A model generated the notes under the pieces. That model saw only the letters and a list, made by a program, of their open reading frames with translations. It had not been told where the DNA came from and did not search any database. From assembly GCA_963576475.1 (NCBI GenBank), contig OY754981.1:13240734-13304733 (forward strand): 64,000 bases of DNA. Reading direction: 5' to 3'. Positions 58,154 through 64,000 of the stretch are shown here, one piece after another (position 1 is the first letter of the stretch; every line of letters begins with the position of its first letter). The stretch comes from Molanna angustata (Eukaryota > Arthropoda > Insecta > Trichoptera > Molannidae). The position numbers and the translations under genes were made by a program.

Positions 58154-58700
58154 TCCTCACTAACCCAGTGATTAGTGAAAATAAGCCGCAATTTTAGAGG
58201 TTTGTTTTTTTATTGCAGATTATCAATTAGTATCATGCTGTACTTAATTGTATTCTAAAAGTTTCATCACAATGTATCTGTGTGTGTGCTGTGTACTATG
58301 TGCTATTTACGGCATGCTTATTCTACTTAATCGATTACAAACTAAAGTACTCATTTGATTCTCTTAAAATTTTGCAAATTTATTTATATAATACTCGCTT
58401 AGACCCCATTATAAGGATATCTGATTAGTACTTCTCAATTTTTTTAACTGTCAAATATTTCAAAGTGACTCTTAAATCAGGAAACTTAAAATTTAATATA
58501 TTTATTTTCAAATTGCTAAAAGGACTCATAACATTAAAAAAATATCATTAAAAAATTATAGTAAAATATTTGAACCAAATATAATTTAACAAACTCATTT
58601 CAAGAAAATCCTGAAAAATTTCCAAACATAATTTGAATACTTAGTGGAGTGACTCGCTAGTGAGGAGTATAACGTTGGCCACAAAACAATCGTTTTAATG
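58154..58700 (+). mobile_element. Helentron-like element, compact copy
   Basis: CACTCCTCACTAACCCAGTG at the left; CTAGTGAGGAGTATAACGTT, then GGCCACAAAACAATCGTTTT at the right. The subterminal inverted repeat and the 3' hairpin region are both present in one unbroken copy. The interior matches 6335-6733 and 19604-20222 in inverse orientation. No ORF. Confidence 0.55.
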
Positions 58701-58844
58701 TTTTTACACTTATAAACTTGTAACCTAAAACCAAATTATAAATAAAGTACTGCCGCAGAACAGACTCGTTTTGTGGGTCAGTAAATTTCCGATAAAATTG
58801 TTTAATTGTTCATATTCAATTTTTGTATGTTCATTGTAAGTTTT

Positions 58845-59785
58845 TACTCTCCACACCATGGAATAGTGGAGAGTCATGATTTCAAAATTTTTAAGTGTAT
58901 TCTTTACATCAATTTCTCAACGGGTATCATGTAGAGAGTGCACACTGTGAGTTTCGTCGTGATGTGTTTGTATGTATGGCGTACGGCGTACGGATTATCC
59001 ATTTTGTGTCCTCTCTATAGCCCAAACTATGAGTCCGATCAGCTTCATATTAACATCATTATATGTAAAGTGCATAGACCTAGAGCTGATAAGTTTTCCA
59101 TAGATATCCATTAATTTCTTCTCTATGATTTCATCTGTCCAAACTTTCAAAATACTCTCACGGTCTGAAAAATCGAGGTATTTTTATACTATTTGAAATT
59201 TTGAGACAACACATACACTCATCAAAAACGCATTCAAGGATTGTCAAAATTTAAAGAAAAAAATTATGATTTGCCATATCAATGTGAAATAAATTTCATA
59301 TTTGTATGAAAAATGTATATAACAGAAATAAAATAGCTTCTGTAAGGAAAAATAGAGTGATCAACTTCATATTGATATTGTATGTGTCTCTATAGACAAG
59401 TTTTTTTTTACCCTCCACTTCTATCTTCCTCAAGGGGTAGACAGTGAGAACCGAAAACCGCATTATTTTATCTTGACACATACATCGCCTCATCAACATT
59501 GATACACTGTCTCATACATGCTCATCTAGTACCTAATGCAATTTTACTTAAAATTTTCTCAACAGGTGTCATGTAGAAAATACATACTATGAGTTTCGTG
59601 ACAAAGTTTTTGTGTGTATGGTGTATTGTGAAAACTTTTGTCCTCTAGAAATCTTATATTTGTTTAAGAATCTAATAGAAATGTACTTCATAAAAATGCA
59701 TTTAGAGATTGTCAACCTTTCAAGAAGAAAAAATGAACGCTTACTATGGTGTGGAGAGTTTAGTGTTGGCCACAACCCACTCGTT
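58845..59785 (+). mobile_element. Helentron-like element, copy 2
   Basis: Starts ACTCTCCACACCATGG and ends CTATGGTGTGGAGAGTTTAG, GTTGGCCACAACCCACTCGT. The two form an inverted subterminal pair of about 15 bp followed by a GTTG-GCCA-CAAC hairpin. 59112-59785 is the uninterrupted relative of 1877-2745 and proves the SINE insertion there. A LINE tail is embedded at 59405-59525. Confidence 0.55.
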
Positions 59786-60293
59786 TATTTAAGAAATAAA
59801 TTTCTGTTGTAGAAAGTTCAAGGATTTGAACGGTTTTATAAAAAGATATGGCACGTTTTTAAATCGGTGAATAGGGAAATTCATATTCAAGCGGCATGTA
59901 CTTAGAATGCCCGGCAAAATAATTAGTGTAAAATGATGACGATTCCACTTGAATAATAATTATTCTATCATCGTTACATTTCAGTTTGGGGGATAAGTGA
60001 ATAATGTTCTTTTTTATTTCATTTACATATCGGCATATATCTTGACGATTTTCGGCGTAATGATGGAACGTTTGTACATCTACTTACCAAGCAAAAAACA
60101 ATCATTTGTTTACTGTGCAATGAAGCCACTAATCAATACATTGGACCAAAGTTGCCGATTTGGCATGCAAGAAAGCATCTTTGAAGTGAAATCGGACCGG
60201 CCATTATAGTAAGGACCAAATGTACCCTGGAGTGACGAGCGAGAACTTGCCGCAGAAACTTAGGCAGGCAGTAAGTAAAATGGTCTGATGTCA
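59786..60293. other. Gene-free stretch
   Basis: The ORF at 59997-60209 has no recognised domain. Confidence 0.35.
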
Positions 60294-62131
60294 TCCAACT
60301 GTCGATCCTTTCAAGAGAATTTATTTCTTTTAATGAATCGACAGTATTAATCTTATTGACTTGTGAGATAATGAAGAAGTAGTACTAATGCACGGGTTTT
60401 CCAACTTTGAGGTCAAAAAACACCAAATTAGAGGATTCGCAGCATATGGTATGGTCTATACCTATGTACATGGATTTACTCAGAATTCTAAGTAGAACAT
60501 TTAATGTGTATGTGTGTGTATCTATATGTCAGGGTTGTGTGTCCCATATCACTTTTGATTCGCTTGATTCACAGAGTCTAAAATTTCAGAAAGTATAGAA
60601 AATTTAAAGCCTACAAAAATTTTATAGACAGAATTTAGAATTTTCGTTTCAGTCAGGGGTTGTAAACTTTTGAATTTTTGTTTTATTTTTCCATATATCT
60701 CAAAAACCCGCAAAAGCTAGATGGCTGAAAATTGGTATAAATGAAGACAAATAGAAAATCAAATTTTTATTTAAATTTCGAAAAATTCCAGTGTCATTTT
60801 TTTATTAAGGAAAACATTTTTTTAATAAATTAATGTGTTTTACTGCCTATATTTTATTTTTTTATAATGTCGAAAATCGTCAAAACACCCTATTTAGATC
60901 ATTTAATTTTCTATAAAAAATATGCACATTATAGTAGTACATACACTCAAAAAATTTTTAACAATTTTTATAAAAATTGAATTTAATGACGTCATAGTTT
61001 CATACAATTTGTATGGCTATATACACTACAGAATATCTACGGGGACTCTCAATAGTTTGATACTTAATCTCCAAACATACATACCTACATATTTTGATTA
61101 CATGAAAATTCTTCGAAACACAATTGTTCGAATGCGCAATTGTACGATTAACAATTTTACGAAAATCAGTTATCAGAATGACAATTGTCCGAAAGCAAAT
61201 TATTCGAACTAACATTTGTTGGAAAACCAATTAATCGAATTTAATACATTTTTGTGTCATTATGTTGCCTCCTTTGACATATTTGTTGCCAGTAAAATAT
61301 ATTCGATGAAGACTATTATTACTTGTTGTATTATTGTTGGGTACGTATGTTTGCACATTTTTAATAACTGATTTTTGACAGCGCGGGATAGCCTAGTTTG
61401 TACACCAGTTTATGTTCATCTAGTATTCACACCAATTAAGTTATTTTATTTTAATATTATAGTTACTTATTTAAATATATAATGCAACTGGCTCCCGCTA
61501 GTCGCAATTATATCTACAAACAAACCTAACCAACCTATTTTTACCAAAGTTTTGTAGGTTTAGGTTTAAAAAATAGGTGTACATCCTAGGATATCTGACA
61601 GCGCGGTGCGTCGCCATTTTGTTTATTCCATAGATTTTTATTAAACATAATATACTATGTAGATGTAGTACTCCGTGCAAAAAGTGAGTCATTTGTTTTC
61701 GATTCATACAAAATTTGCTAACTACGACATCTAGTATATTATAATAAAAATCTATGGTTTATTCCTCTCACAATACTACCAACATGACGTCATAAAAATT
61801 CGAACAATTGTAAATTCTGATAATTGTGTATTCGGAAAATTGTTTTTCGAAAAAATGTGATTCGAATGATTGCCATTCGTAAAATTGAGCAATCGAATAA
61901 TTGTTTTTCGAATAATTTTCCTGTCACCCATATTTTGAGTAGGAAAAAAGAACTGACCCCATATTATCCTATCCTTACATTCATGTTTAAAACAGGTTTA
62001 TTCAGGTTTTATTCAGGTTTGCTACTTATTCTTTAGTAGGTACGTATTTGGATAGTTGGGTACGTATTCTTCAACTATACATAGGTACTATCGCTATCGA
62101 CAGTTGGATCTCATGTGATACATGCAATTAG
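60294..62131 (+). mobile_element. Non-autonomous Helitron, family D, copy 7, split by a foldback-like element
   Basis: Starts A^TCCAACTGTCGATC at 60294 and ends CATGTGATACATGCAATTAG at 62131 before T (the terminal CTAG has become TTAG). The interior up to about 61097 and from 61930 is collinear with the copy at 20235-21221 read in reverse. An 831-bp element interrupts it. It lies within the inferred intron. Confidence 0.7.
61089..61938. mobile_element. Foldback/MULE-like element with long inverted repeats made of 20-bp units
   Basis: CATATTTTGA flanks it (61088-61097 and 61929-61938), a 9-10 bp target duplication. Left (61103-61245) and right (61798-61925) ends are inverted relative to each other and consist of about seven variants of a roughly 20-bp unit, CAATTGTTCGAATGC or similar. 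The middle holds repeat family F (about 61485-61600) and AT-rich DNA. No transposase. Long repeats made of small units and 9-10 bp duplications are typical of Foldback-type and Mutator-type elements. Confidence 0.65.
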
Positions 62132-62265
62132 TTATAATATAATAAAGGTATCTCGAGTAAGATTCCTTCAAAATGACACGTCATGTGAAGTGAATCATTA
62201 CTACTTAGTATTTTTGTTTGTTGTTTAATTTTTAATTACATACTATAGCAAAACAATAATCTTAC

Positions 62266-62512
62266 CAGCAGCACTTGGCCACTCCAACTTCTGATTGTGC
62301 AGAGGTTGTGGGGCGATGAGGGTCGCAGTTGCTTCAACAGTCCTTGCAGAATCCAGGACAGATGGAAGGGATGCTGTGCATTTGATGCTGAGTACACCAG
62401 CCCCTCTGCCCTTGAAGTGGACTTTGGACAGGGACATTTTCACACGAGCTATGCTGACGGCCTGGTCGTTCTCTGCCGGCTCCACCACGGAAAACAGCTG
62501 CTTGGGTCCGAG
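62266..62512 (-). CDS. Internal exon of a Beaten-path-like immunoglobulin superfamily gene
   Basis: Minus-strand exon of 247 nt, bounded by a T-rich tract plus ATCAG acceptor (62515-62513) and a GTAAG donor (62265-62261). It enters in phase 0 and encodes 82 residues from LGPKQLFSVVEPAEND through VSIARVKMSLSKVHFKGRG and GVLSIKCTASLP to KLEWPSAA, ending in phase 1. The HF-x-G ... L-x-I-K-C-T-A pattern is that of the end of the second Ig-like region in Beat proteins, which act at neuronal surfaces in axon guidance with Sidestep-type partners; I hold the family call at moderate confidence. Balanced codon use contrasts with the AT-rich surround. It joins in phase to 50386-50313. Preceding exons are beyond this window. 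Confidence 0.6.
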
Positions 62513-63249
62513 CTGATAATGAAAAAAATAAGTTATTTCAAGTGGTTCAATTGTAAGTAAAAATCGTCTGAAAGGGGGAACGTCTACCTTCCACTTAACC
62601 TCCACTGATTTACAGGCTGAGTATTTAAATAATTTTTAGTTGATTGAATATCCAATTCCAGCCAAAACTCGTAAGTTCGAGTTTCGGTAGATACAAAGTT
62701 TTTAAAATTTAAAATTAACGGGGAATTAAACCATGATAAAAATCTAGTTTGTTAAATAATACGATACTGTAACATAAGAATGTGACCATATCTGTAAAAT
62801 AAGTTATGTATTCATTCCAAACTAGGGACACATTTCTACGTTAACAAATGAAGCATAATATGTATGTACGGTGTTAAATAATTTATATGATAATGATGTT
62901 TAGAGAATTGAATCAAATTAACAAATTTACGTACACAGCTATTACTTCGTTGTTGTATTTTATTGCATACCGTATAATTTTCGGTTAGGTTTAGTTAGTT
63001 TTCAATGATTTTCAATGCTTTATAAATTAAATGGAAAATGATTGCAGGAAAAATGTTGTCAACACCTTGTCATTTGAGTTTTGGAATAAGTTTATTATGT
63101 ATTCTCATTTTACAAATGAATTCAATTTCTCAACATATTTACGTAGTTGTATGATTTTTAGCACTATGTATATTTTTTATGTTGAAAATTTTCGCTTTAG
63201 ATGTCAACATTGACAGCTCATCCGAACTTGGTAAAAATGAGCTGTGGTG
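62513..63249. other. Intron sequence upstream of the Beat-like exon
   Basis: AT-rich and without recognised features; presumed intron on the minus strand. Confidence 0.4.
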
Positions 63250-63460
63250 TACCTAGTCTAAGGGGATAACCTAGTCTTCACACCATTTTTGTAAACCTAA
63301 CCTACAAAAGTTTGGTAAAAATAGGTTGATTAGGTTTTTTTGTAGTTATATTCTATATTAAAAAAAGTAACTAAAATATAAAAATAAATGACTAAATTGG
63401 TATTTTTACCAAACTTTTGTAGGTTATGTTAAAAAAATGGTGTGAAGACTAGGCTATCTA
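63250..63460. repeat. Palindromic copy of repeat family F
   Basis: ACCTAGTCTTCACACCATTT and AAACCTAACCTACAAAAGTT on the left, mirrored by ACCAAACTTTTGTAGGTTA and AAATGGTGTGAAGACTAGGC on the right; arms of about 65 bp around an AT-rich centre at about 63350. Related unpaired copies lie at 24486-24620 and within 61485-61600. Confidence 0.65.
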
Positions 63461-63489
63461 TTCTTCGGTCTTTCTCGAACGTTCATCTC

Positions 63490-63600
63490 AACGGTGATTG
63501 GCCGATGACAGCGGGCGACCCTGATTGGTTGCGAAGCTGTCAGGCTTCGCACCGCCACAATACCAAGCTGTCTTGGTATATATCAAAGGCGTCTTATCGT
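63490..63600 (+). promoter_or_regulatory. Weak promoter-like patch with two hairpins
   Basis: Two inverted CCAAT boxes (GATTGG near 63496 and 63523), then GCGAAGCTGTCAGGCTTCGC (63531-63550), ATACCAAGCTGTCTTGGTAT (63560-63579) and TATATATCAAAGG. The order resembles a small TATA promoter, but no transcript or ORF downstream supports it. Confidence 0.2.
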
Positions 63601-64000
63601 TGATGAAACGATTGTTAAATTTTCTATTTTATTCATGCAAATTCAAATAAAATCATCAAGAGAAGATATTGAATATGTACTTGAACCGTGCTTAACATTT
63701 GTAAAACCTCCAAAGCTTTTTTGCAAAAATACGTCCATCGCATAACATTTAAGCATTTAAGGATCTAAAACAGACTAACAAATCTTCACAATCCTTCGAG
63801 TACCACCATTAATTTCGACTTATCCAGTTTTCCCAAATTCATGACACACATTATTATCTAATTCCTTTCTCCCCCAGCTTTTTCCGCATTATTAAAATGT
63901 CTTCATCCAAAATGTATTATACAAATTACACAGGCGCCCTCTTAAAGAATGATGGATTGAAGGAATCTCGAAACCCGATTATGAAGGATTTTTTACATTT
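63601..64000. other. Gene-free end of window
   Basis: Nothing recognised. Confidence 0.4.

Overview
This is an AT-rich animal window. Its low GC content, very high density of dead transposable elements and repeated TAGGTACCTAC-type motifs (for example around 26150, 27340, 27490 and 46160) suggest an insect, most likely a moth or butterfly; that assignment is my inference. No prokaryotic gene organisation, CRISPR array or authentic tRNA/rRNA gene is visible. The tRNA-like stretches are heads of SINEs.

Only one host gene can be supported, on the minus strand. A coding exon at 62266-62512 has a clean 3' splice site, a GTAAG donor and codon-like composition. It ends in phase 1 and joins in phase to a candidate last exon at 50313-50386, which encodes a short hydrophobic tail and a stop. 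The intron would be about 11.9 kb. The exon resembles the second immunoglobulin-like region of Beaten-path (Beat) proteins, and the tail looks like a GPI-attachment signal. The last exon has two possible acceptors exactly 60 nt apart, both in frame. Upstream exons lie beyond 64000.

The rest is repeat DNA. 1-7300: a 74-bp hairpin, a Helentron-like element carrying a SINE and a LINE tail, LINE relics and a non-autonomous Helitron. 7304-12455: a degenerate R4/Dong-type retrotransposon inserted in a (TAA)n tract, next to two truncated LINE relics. 12456-25300: mostly AT-rich sequence with a GC-rich insert, palindromes, SINEs, Helitrons and a truncated LINE with a 12-bp target duplication. 25456-29754: tandem duplications and Helitron-type minisatellites. 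30381-32603: a LINE with a 339-codon reverse transcriptase ORF, then the first palindromic retroposon copy ('PAL'). 33240-35905: a 143-bp satellite. 36180-37680: two Helitron 3' ends and a SINE. 39243-40500: nested SINEs and a TGACGTCA-rich tandem array. 41887-44384: a second PAL copy, a truncated LINE and a Helitron. 50313-53102: the candidate last host exon, a Helitron, and a third PAL copy nested in a Harbinger-like MITE. 53396-62131: SINEs, Helentron-like elements and a Helitron split by a foldback-like element. 62266-64000: host exon and intron, a palindrome and a small promoter-like patch.

The most unusual system is PAL (31789-32603, 41887-42490, 52456-53073). All three copies have 11-13 bp target duplications and an A-rich end. 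Each starts at the same point with an inverted copy of its own internal sequence, and one copy contains a 540-bp direct repeat. This suggests reverse transcription of a tandem or circular template with snap-back synthesis. All coordinates were read by eye and family assignments rest on recognition, not on database searches.
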